NCBI GenBank assembly: GCA_963942565.1
Contig: OZ012699.1
Location: 32,903,733-32,967,732, forward strand
DNA from: Maea johnstoni
Lineage: Eukaryota > Annelida > Polychaeta > Spionida > Magelonidae
DNA length: 64,000 nucleotides
Direction of reading: 5' to 3'
Part shown: in pieces, positions 48,401-59,579 of the stretch
How positions within the stretch are numbered: position 1 is the first letter of the stretch
Layout: every line of letters begins with the position of its first letter
Notes under the pieces: model-generated
The model's input: only the letters and a program-made list of their open reading frames with translations
The model's database searches: none
Told to the model about the DNA's origin: nothing
Translations under genes and position numbers: made by a program

Positions 48401-51400
48401 GGCAGTCTTTTAGATTGCCAAGTCTGGCTCTTCTTTAAGCGAAATTGATTATCTCACACCCATATACACGTGCATGGTTCTCTCAGTTATGTGGCCACAT
48501 ACTCAGTTATGCGTGTGTGGCTTTAGAAGGGTTGATATTATTGTTATCAAACGTCATGAAGCAGAGAGCAAGGAGTATTTTAGAGGAAACATTTACAAAT
48601 GGAAATATTTACAAATATACATTTACCACTTTTTCTCAATGGTGATGGAGCTAAGTTTAAAGTACTATTTTGTAGTAAATTAATTCAACACGTCCAATGT
48701 CTTATTATCAAGTCAACACAAATCGAACAATGGCATTCTCTCATTTAAGTGTTTCTGACTGGAGTGTACACATGATCCAACAACTTTGACCATAATTCAT
48801 CAACTTGTAGTAATTTTCAAAAACAATTTAAAAAAAGATCATGAAACTCAACTTTAAAAACACCTTTCAATAAAAATATTTCTCAAACATCATGATATTT
48901 CCATGTGACAGGTCATGTGTATACTCTAGGGTTAACCCTTTCATGCCTGAAGGTCTCTTTGACCTGGAGTCCAAAATCCAAGTCTTTAATACCAAGTCAT
49001 TAACGAAATTAACACTAAAATATTTCGATGAGTTATTAGTCTATGTCTAGATATCATTACCCCAACAAATGATTTAAAAGAACTGCTCATATTAGAGAGA
49101 TATCCCCACAATAGTCAGCAACAGGGTCTTAGCCAGGATTTAGAAACTGGGTGCCCACAATTGGCAATTGTGAAATTTTTGGGCGTCCAAATTTTTAAGG
49201 GGGACCACAATATACTCAGATTCCAACCATAAACATGTACACATTTATCAAAACAAGGGATGGTATCCTTGTACAATGTCATGGGAATTATATGGAGATG
49301 AAAAATATCAATCAAAGCTTGAGATTTACATTTTGAGAAATTCCTTTCAAATTTTTTTTGGTGTCCTGAGAAGAGCTTTTTAAGGGGTTGGGTGTCCGAA
49401 AAGACACCTAGACGCCCTGCTGGCTAAGACCATGGTCAGCAATTTGTGGTATTTCTGGGCATCAATTAACAGTTATACCTGCCAAACAAAAACAGCGGAC
49501 AATTTCCTTGAAACCTTTCATATGACAAAATGTTAAGGAAATATGTGAAATGCAAAATGTTAATTAGATCACTACTAAAACCCTCCTTTAACAAATAATT
49601 TGTATAAAAATGGTATGTAATTCTTAAGTTGTTTCCTAATGTATCGTAGAACCAAATATCAATTTGCAGGAAAACTCTTAAGCATAAATGTGACTAGGAC
49701 CCTGTTAGAATATTGGGTATGTGGCCCTCTCTTTAAAATAGCTAAAATGTCCCAGTCTTGAGCAGATGCCTACATAGAGTATACAAATATATAGTATACA
49801 CATACTTCAACTCTGAGCCAATTAACCCTTCCAATGCTGAGACTACTTTTGTCCAAAGCACAAGAAAGCTAATCACACTGGTATTCATTGGAAAGCTCTC
49901 GCTGAGTACTCTCAGATGAGTACCCATTTTCCAGGGTTTCAGTCATTTTCTAAGGATTATTGAAAACCATCTAAACCCTGTCATGTCGGTATTCATTGGA
50001 AAGCTCTCGCCGAGTACTCTCAGATGAGTACCCATTTGCCAGGGTTTCAGTCATTTTTCTGGTTTTCTGCATCTTTTTGCATTGGCCAAATTAGCCACCA
50101 GCAGCATAACGGTGAGGGATGCAAGTTTACCCTTATGCTGCTGGCACCTAATTCGGCCAATAAAAAATGATGCAAAAAACCCTGAAAAATGACTGAAAAC
50201 CTGGCACATGGGTACTCATATGAGAGTACTCAGAGCCATCTTTCAAATGAATACCAACATGAGAGGGTTTTAAAAGTTTTCAAAAATAATTGCGTCCTGG
50301 CGCTTTTGACAAAATTAGCCTCAGCATAGGAAGGGTAAAATTCTGATTAAATAAAGCACTAGATGTTTAGGTGTTTTCATTCATCATTTTGGTAATGACT
50401 TGTGCTGCAGCAGCTGTCATCTGGTAATTATCTGCAGTTTCCATCACGTGATCCTGGCCTCCACTGCCAGATATCACGTGTTCCACGACTGCTTCACTGG
50501 AGGGCACGGTGATGGAGTTGAATTCCTCAGGTAGGGACACGTGTGCCGCCGAGCCCTGATCCATATAAACTACTGTGTCATTTCCCGATAAAGCCACAGA
50601 ACCCAGGCTCCTGGACACTTGTGCTTGTTTGAATTTGTTGTGCGTGGCTTGTATTGGTTGCATATAGACAATATTCTCTCTGGAAGGTCCCATAAAAACT
50701 ACATTCTGGTTTAATGCCACAGACGACTGCAATTTGGAATCTGCTGCAGCCTCAACTTTCTCCCATGGGCTCTTGAAGCTGAGATCGGAGCTTGAGATAT
50801 TATCAATGTCCTTCAGGAGATCTGCGTGCAACACTGAATGATCTCGGAGCTCAGCCTTGGTGCAGAATCGTTCGTCGCATACGCTACAGGCGAAGATCTT
50901 CCCACCTTTGTGTACTTTCCGCATGTGCCTCTGAGTTATGTGCCACGCACGGAACTTTTTCCCACACACCAAGCAAGGGTATATACAATCATCTGTAGCA
51001 CTTTTATGGCATGTCTGGTGCCGATTCAACGCATCCAAGACACGAAAGGCCTTACCGCAAACGTCACAAATGTATGGTTTCTCACCCGTGTGGATTCTTT
51101 CGTGTGTTAATTTCTGACTCCTCGATGTGAACTTTTGCTCGCAATAGGAGCAAGAGTAACGCCACGCCCCCGAGTGAGAGGTTTTGTGATACTTCAGCCC
51201 CGATTTGCTTGTGAACCGCTTCGGGCACTGGTCGCATTTGAACACGCTGATGCCCAAGTGCGATCTCTTGTGGCGGGTAAATTCTAGGTGACCATGACAA
51301 GTACCTCCGCAGATATTGCACACAAGTTCCTTGTGCTCGTTCTCGATGTGACTGTTAAGTTTCGCGACAGAATTTCTCCGCCTTCCGCATATATAACATG

Positions 51401-52501
51401 GATAAACTGGCGTTGATTCTTCCGACTCATTGAGAGCTCTCACAGATGCATGATGATGTTTTATCTTGTGGCGTTTGACGCCCACTACATCTGCGTACAT
51501 CTTAGTGCATAAATCACATTTAAAGAACCTTACCATTTTCCCGGGCTCTTTTTCCGACTCCTGCATAACGGAATGAGTGTCGTTTAAATGTGACGTTCTT
51601 AAATTGCTATTGGGTAATACTTCTTTACATATCTGACACTCAACGGCAGAATTACGTGCATCCTTCTGTCGTAGGTTATGTGCAGATTGACGACAATGAG
51701 TTTTAAGGTCTTCAAATTTCTCGAAGTTCTTATTGCAAGTCTGACATGCATTATGGTATTTGTCCTTATGGCGTACAAGGTTGCTCACCTCCAAGCACAT
51801 CTTAGTACAAAAATCGCATTTATAGAACCTCTCCATTTTCCCGGGTTCTTTGTTCGACTTCAGCATAACGGAATGAGTGTCTTTTGAATGTAACAATCTC
51901 GTATAACGATTGGTAAATACTTGTTTACATATCCGACACCGTTCAGAAGGATCATTTGCGTCATGCTTTTTTGGATTGGTCTCTGGTTCTAAACCATAAT
52001 CAAGGAATTCGTCATCATCAGCACCAGAGTCAGGAACTTCAGTTACCTCGAAAGTTTCACTTTTTGTAGACGACTCTTGGACCTTCTCCGCCTTGTCACC
52101 CAATATTTTTGATCCACCATCCTTTCGGCCATCCAGAAGATACCTTATGGTTTCTACACCTTTCAACTTTCCTGTCTTGCAATCAGTGATTGTGCATCCA
52201 CTTTCTGAACCAAAGGCCTCCTGCAACTGCCGATCATTCATGCCCTTCTGTGGTTTTGACTTCGGTGGCGTTTTGCTGACCGAAGCCGCTTTCTTTTGCA
52301 ATAGGTTATGTGCCGATTGACGACAATGAGTTCTAAGGTCTTCAAAATTCTCAAAGTTTTCATTGCAAGTCTGACATGCATTATGATGGGTTTCCTTATG
52401 GCGTACGAGGTGCCCCAGGTGCGAGCACATCTTCGTACAAAAATCGCATTTATAGAACCTTACCATTTTGCCAGGTTCTTCTTTTGACTTCAGCATAGCA
52501 T
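45430..52501. repeat. tandem array unit U6
   Basis: 7072 bp. It is near-identical to U5 without the transposons. Two differences are noted by eye near 49000-49040 (AAGTCATTAACG and TTAGTCTATG). It shares the first of the two large-transposon empty sites with U2-U4 and U7. Confidence 0.9.
50367..52496 (-). pseudogene. truncated C2H2 zinc-finger copy, U6
   Basis: 709 codons from ATG 52496-52494, with the same protein as U5 including the loss of one YM pair from the tail. It keeps 14 complete fingers. It lies directly downstream, in the direction of transcription, of the intact gene at 57440-62455. Read-through transcripts from that gene would cross U7 spacer and reach this copy first. Confidence 0.7.
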
Positions 52502-55500
52502 TTCTTGTCTGTATCTTTTGTATTGTGCGAAATGCGTTCAATAAAGATACTACTGCATGTACTATTACCTCCCCTTTTCCTGTCGTTCTTTACAAATTGG
52601 TGACTAGCCATTATAGTAAAGAGTGGAGGCGATCGGATTACCGAGGAAAACATTGACTCTAGCACTGTTATATTCTCGCATTCCCCTAGCAGGAGTCGAA
52701 CCCTGGCTCATTTTGTGATAGATAGACCCCAAGGAAGCTGTGGTGTATGGGATATACCCAAGGTGTTACGAGGCGTAGCCGAGTAACCCCGAGGGTATCC
52801 CATACACCACAGCTTCCGAGGAGTCTATGTGGCTTGTACCACAGTTGACTGCCTTCCACCAATCACAGGCCGAGAAGAGTATACCCTTGGGTATCACCTT
52901 TGGTTTTAGGCAGCTTAGAGAACAAAGGCTTGAAAAGTGTGGGTTATGTCCTATAACCCTACACTTTTCGAGGCCTCTGATTGGTGGAAGGCAAGCAACT
53001 GTGGTACAACAGCCGTTAATACATTTGGTATCCCGCCAGGGACCACAGAATGTTCCTTATGCCCCACTCACGCCGGAGTCCCACTGTCGTACGATTTCAA
53101 AATCAGAAGGCCACACCCAACAATTTTACTTATCGTGCGACAAACGGATCCAAGTCCAGGTCCAAAAACGGAATCGGAACCATCTTAAAAAGATGTTCTG
53201 CTGGTTTGCTATCCTGTTCCCAAATTAGTACCAATTTAGAAAAGTCGTAAGTCACATTCTTGACCTGTGATTATCGTACGACATTTCGAAATGTCGCTGG
53301 ATTCATAATATCTTCTTTTTTCTTAAGACTGGAATTTCACTTTTATTCTTCGGAACTAAACAATAATTTCCGAAACATTTGGATGGGAGACGTGGGATAT
53401 GATCTGACCATGGAATGCCAATGACAAATAATTTAACTTCTGATAAAACGTTCAACTTAGGGATGCCTGTATCAGTTCTTTTGTTCTTAGAATTGTGTAT
53501 ATTTTGGATAAGACAAGTTATACTTTTTGGGACAAAACTAAAGAAAATGGAAAAAATAAATTGCTTGATAGAGACAAATTTGTGATTTTTGAAAACTGGC
53601 CATCTAAGAGAAAACGGCTGCCAAGGCGCACATTTTCATTTTTATTTTCCGCTCATTCTGATTTGTTTGTGAGCAAAAAATTAATTGCCAATGTTCATAT
53701 AAAACGTAAATTTGCATGTAGTTCATGGAGTAGGTCCTCTTTCTGCTTGCGCAAACTATACTATATCTTTTGCACAGCTTAAACTCGAATTAGAGGGGCT
53801 GAATTAAAAATGAATAACTTTTTCTCAAAAATGAACATAAATATAGGACAATTTATCACACATAATTACACGTAATAAATTGTAAAAAAAAAATTAGTTC
53901 AGAGAATTCTTTTTTTATTTTTTCGATATATGTTCTTGCTCCGTAAATTTGCTTTCAACATACAAAACGTGGGGGGTTTCCGAGTTACTTTTCTTGCAAC
54001 AGAGCTACGAGTGGTAGGGTACGTGTTATGCTTTTCCGCAAATAAGATTGGCCATGTCCCGGGGCTACAATAGGGGAGTTCCCTTTGTCGGAGTCTCTAC
54101 CCATATGGTCTCGGTGAACTAATTCCAAAGCTGACGGGTGAATTTCAGCTGTGGTATGACAAAAATGCTTGGCTAGCTCCAAAACTAGTCATCCTTTCAC
54201 ACCTAAAGTTGTTATTATTTTGATCAGAACATTCTCCTCTTTTAAATTAAGCCAAAAAAATTAGGGGTCATATCGTGATTTTTTTTTCTATGGGCCAACA
54301 TAGGTCAGAGTGACAGATTGGCCCTCTGGTGGCCAAAGTCAGAAACGAGTCAGCATACAAACAAACTCGATCACTTCCAGCTTGGTATTCATACGCCCGT
54401 GCAACAAACTTCACTTTATGGGCAAAAAACAAAAGCCCAGTCCCTACCCATTCCAAAAATACCATATTTGTTGAATAAAGTTGTATATATCTCCATTTAT
54501 AGGCCTCAATCGTCCCTACCCCCAGTTTTAATAGGGACTATGCAATGGTACTACTCGGATGGATACACCATTTAGTTCACCGAGACCATGTTAGCCAATT
54601 GTGTGCAGTCAGTGAAGACGTCAACTAAGGGTGTTTACGTTATGCTTAGGACTATTCAAGAAAGAAAAGATTAAAAGAGGGGGAAACCCAACAATGTCAA
54701 ACCTCCACAAAATGATTTCTAGATCAACGATTTTGAATTAATTAACTTGAAGACCCCCCATCCTAATGCCCATCCCCATCCTAATGTATTTCTCTCTACA
54801 ATACCCAATCTGGAAAATTATGCAAGCAACACAATCAAATTGTAAACAAGTCTTTATTACATGAACCAGAGAATTTGTCACCAATAGACTATAACAACAC
54901 TGTGCAATTTCAATTTTGGCCACCGGTTCCATTTGCCTGGAATTGAAAACCATCTTAACCCTGTCATATTGGTATTCATTGGAAAGCTCTCGCCGAGTAA
55001 TCTCAGGTCAGTACACATATGCCAGAGTTTCAGTAATTTTTAACGTTTTTTTTCATCATTTTGCCCACCAGCAGGAAAAAGGTTAATACATTAATGCTCA
55101 CAGCGACCAAAAGCAGCTGGACAAACTTGATGAACTCTTACAGCCAAAAGCAAAGTTGGAAAATTACTTGAAGAGGATAAGTTATTCTTAAATCTCTCTT
55201 TCAAATATTTTGTAAAATATTTGCTTTGTTTAGACACTATGGGTACGCTGAATTGGGTTTTTAACTCTTTTGAGTTCAAATTGTAAATTTCCCAACAAAT
55301 GTCTGATGCCAAATTGCAGTGGGGATTTTTGGTTAAAATCCAGTACCAGATTGTTCATGTTTGATAATCTTATAAAAGTTTGGTCCACCACAGTCATGCA
55401 AAATATCAAAATGAACCTTGAATAGAGCGCAATATTCAGACAGCCAACTGCCTAATTTTCACCAGCAATGTAGGCAGTCTTTTAGATTGCCAAGTCTGGC

Positions 55501-58500
55501 TCTTCTTTAAGCGAAATTGATTATCTCACACCCATATACACGTGCATGGTTCTCTCAGTTATGTGGCCACATACTCAGTTATGCGTGTGTGGCTTTAGAA
55601 GGGTTGATATTATTGTTATCAAACGTCATGAAGCAGAGAGCAAGGAGTATTTTAGAGGAAACATTTACAAATGGAAATATTTACAAATATACATTTACCA
55701 CTTTTTCTCAATGGTGATGGAGCTAAGTTTAAAGTACTATTTTGTAGTAAATTAATTCAACACGTCCAATGTCTTATTATCAAGTCAACACAAATCGAAC
55801 AATGGCATTCTCTCATTTAAGTGTTTCTGACTGGAGTGTACACATGATCCAACAACTTTGACCATAATTCATCAACTTGTAGTAATTTTCAAAAACAATT
55901 TAAAAAAAGATCATGAAACTCAACTTTAAAAACACCTTTCAATAAAAATATTTCTCAAACATCATGATATTTCCATGTGACAGGTCATGTGTATACTCTA
56001 GGGTTAACCCTTTCATGCCTGAAGGTCTCTTTGACCTGGAGTCCAAAATCCAAGTCTTTAATACCAAGTCTTTAACGAAATTAACACTAAAATATTTCGA
56101 TGAGTTATTAGTCTATGTCTAGATATCATTACCCCAACAAATGATTTAAAAGAACTGCTCATATTAGAGAGATATCCCCACAATAGTCAGCAACAGGGTC
56201 TTAGCCAGGATTTAGAAACTGGGTGCCCACAATTGGCAATTGTGAAAATTTTGGGCGTCCAAATTCTTAAGGGGGACCACAATATACTCAGATTCAAACC
56301 ATAAACATGTACACATAAATTTATCAAAACAAGGGATGGTATCCTTATACAATGTCATGGGAATTATATGGAGATGAAAAATATCAATTATAAGCTTGAG
56401 ATTTACATTTTGAGAAATTCCTTTCAATTTTTTTTTGGTGTCCTGAGAAGAGCTTTTTAAGGGGTTGGGTGTCCGAAAAGACACCTAGACGCCCTGCTGG
56501 CTAAGACCATGGTCAGCAATTTGTGGTATTTCTGGGCATCAATTAACAGTTATACCTGCCAAACAAAAACAGCGGACAATTTCCTTGAAACCTTTCATAT
56601 GACAAAACGTTAAGGAAATATGTGAAATGCAAAATGTTAATTAGATCACTACTAAAACCCTCCTTTAACAAATAATTTGTATAAAAATGGTATGTAATTC
56701 TTAAGTTGTTTCCTAATGTATCATATACCCAAATATCAATTTGCAGGAAAACTCTTAAGCATAAATATGACTAGGACCCTGTTAGAATATTGGGTATGTG
56801 GCCCTCTCTTTAAAATAACTAAAATGTCCCAGTCTTGAGCAGATGCCTTCATAGAGGATACAAATATATAGTATACACATACATACTCTGATCCAATCAA
56901 CCCTTCGCACAAGAAAGCGAAGATTTTGAAAATCATTTAAACCCTATCACACTGGTATTCATTGGAAAGCTCTCGCCGAGTACTCTCAGATGAGTACCCA
57001 TTTGCCAGGGTTTCAGTCATTTTCTAAGGATTATTGAAAACCATCTAAACCCTGTCATGTCGGTATTCATTGGAAAGCTCTCGCCGAGTACTCTCAGATG
57101 AGTACCCACTGCCAGGGTTTCAGTCATTTTTCTGGTTTTCTGCATCTTTTTGCATTGGCCAAATTAGCCACCAGCAGCTTAACGGTGAGGGATGCAAGTT
57201 AACCCTTATGCTGCTGGCACCTAATTCGGCCAATAAAAAATGATGCAAAAAACCCTGAAAAATGACTGAAAACCTGGCACATGGGTACTCATATGAGAGT
57301 ACTCAGAGCCATCTTTCAAATGAATACCAACATGAGAGGGTTTTAAAAGTTTTCAAAAATAATTGCGTCCTGGCGCTTTTGACAAAATTAGCCTCAGCAT
57401 AGGAAGGGTAAAATTCTGATTAAATCAAGCACTAGATGTTTAGGTGTTTTCATTCATCATTTTGGTGATGACTTGTGCTGCAGCAGCTGTCATCTGGTAA
57501 TTATCTGCAGTTTCCATCACGCGATCCTGGCCTCCACTGCCAGATATCCCCTGCTCCATGTAGACAACTGCTTCGCTTGAGGGCACAGTGAAGGAGTTGA
57601 AATCCTCGGATAGGGGCACATGTGCTGCCGAGCCCTGATCCATATAAACTACTGTGTCATTCCCCGGTAAAGCCACAGAAGCCAGGCTCGTGGACACTTG
57701 TGCTTGTTCGAATTTGTTGTGCGTGGCTTGTATTGGTTGCATATAGACAATATTCTCTCCGGAAGGTCCCATATAAACTACATTCTGGTTTAATGCCACA
57801 GAGGACTGCAAATCGGAATCCGCAACTTTCTCCCATGGGCTCTTGAAGCTGAGATCGGAGCTTGAGATATTATCAATGTCCTTAAGGAGGTCTGCGTGCA
57901 ACACTGAATGATCTCGGAGCTCAGCCTTGGTGCAGAATCGTTCGTCGCATACGCTACAGGCGAAGATCTTCCCACCTTTGTGTACTTTCCGCATGTGCCT
58001 CTGAGTTATGTGCCACGCACGGAACTTTTTCCCACACACCAAGCAAGGGTATATACAATCATCGGTAGCACTTTTATGGCATGTCTGGTGCCGATTCAAC
58101 GCATCCAAGACACGAAAGGCCTTCCCGCAAACGTCACAAATGTATGGTTTCTCACCCGTGTGGATTCTTTCGTGTGTTAATTTCTGACTCCTCGATGTGA
58201 ACTTTTGCTCGCAATAGGAGCAAGAGTAACGCCACGCCCCCGAGTGAGAGGTTTTGTGATACTTCAGCCCCGATTTGCTTGTGAACCGCTTCGGGCACTG
58301 GTCGCACTTAAACACGCTGATGCCCAAGTGAGATCTCTTGTGGCGCGTAAATTCTAGGCGACCATGACAAGTCTCTCCGCAGATATTGCACACAAGTTCC
58401 TTGTGCTCGTTCTCGATGTGACTTTTAAGTTTCGCGACAGAATTTCTCCGCCTTCCGCATATATAACATGGATAAACTGGCGGTGATTCTTCCGACACAT

Positions 58501-59579
58501 TGAGAGCTCTCACAGATGCATAATGTTTTATCTTGTGGCGTTTGACGCCCATTATATCTGCGTACATCTTAGTACATAAATCACATTTAAAGAACCTTAC
58601 CATTTTCCCGGGCTCTTTTTCAGACTCCTGCATAACGGAATGAGTGTCGTTTATATGCGACGTTCTTAAATTGCTATTGGGTAATACTTCTTTACATATC
58701 TGACACTCAATGGTGGAATTACGTGCATACTTCTGTCGTAGGTTATGTGCAGATTCACGACAATGAGTTTTAAGGTCTTCAAATTTCTCGAAGTTTTTAT
58801 TGCAAGTCTGACATGCATTATGGTATTTGTCCTTATGGCGTACGAGGTTACTCACCTCCAAGCACATCTTCGTACAAAAATCACATTTATAGAACCTCTC
58901 CATTTTCCCGGGTTCTTTGTTCGACTTCAGCATAACGGAATGAGTGTCTTTTGAATGTAACAATCTCGTATAGCGATTGGTAAATACTTGTTTACATATC
59001 CGACACCGTTCAGAAGGATCATTTGCATCATGCTTTTTTGGATTGGTCTCTGGTTCTAAACCATAATCAAGGAATTCATCGTCATCATCAGCACCAGAGT
59101 CAGGAACTTCAGTTACCTCGTAAGTTTCATTTTTTGAAGATGACTCTTGGACCTTCTCCTCCTTGTCACCCAATATTTTTGATCCACCATCCTTTCGGCC
59201 ATCCAGAAGAAATCTTATGGTTTCTACACCTTTCAATTTTCCTGTCTTGCAATCAGTGATTGTGCATCCACTTTCTGAACCAAAGGCCTCCTGCAACTGC
59301 CGATCATTCATGCCTTTCTGTGGTTTTGACTTCGGTGGCGTTTTGCTGACCAAGGCAGCTTTCTTTTGCACTAGGTTATGTGCCGATTGACGACAATGAG
59401 TTCTAAGGTCTTCAAAATTCTCAAAGTTTTCATTGCAAGTCTGACATGCATTATGATGGCTTTCCTTATGGCGTACGAGGTTCCCCAGGTGCGAGCACAT
59501 CTTCGTACAAAAATCGCATTTATAGAACCTCACCAGTTTGCCAGGTTCTTCTTTTGACTTCAGCATAACGGAATGAGTG
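52502..59579. repeat. tandem array unit U7, merging into the source gene
   Basis: 7078 bp, ending inside exon C of the intact gene. The left part, to about 56246, looks identical to U6. From 56247 on, differences become frequent (for example GAAAATTTTGGG and CACATAAATTTATC) and continue through the exon. The left end of the palindromic piggyBac-like MITE differs here (AACCCTTCGCACAAG). This is the ancestral right-hand copy with its left part recently replaced. Confidence 0.85.

Noticed and set aside
3126-59579. CRISPR-like or classical satellite array
   Set aside because: Units are 7 kb and contain gene and transposon sequence. This is a segmental tandem duplication.
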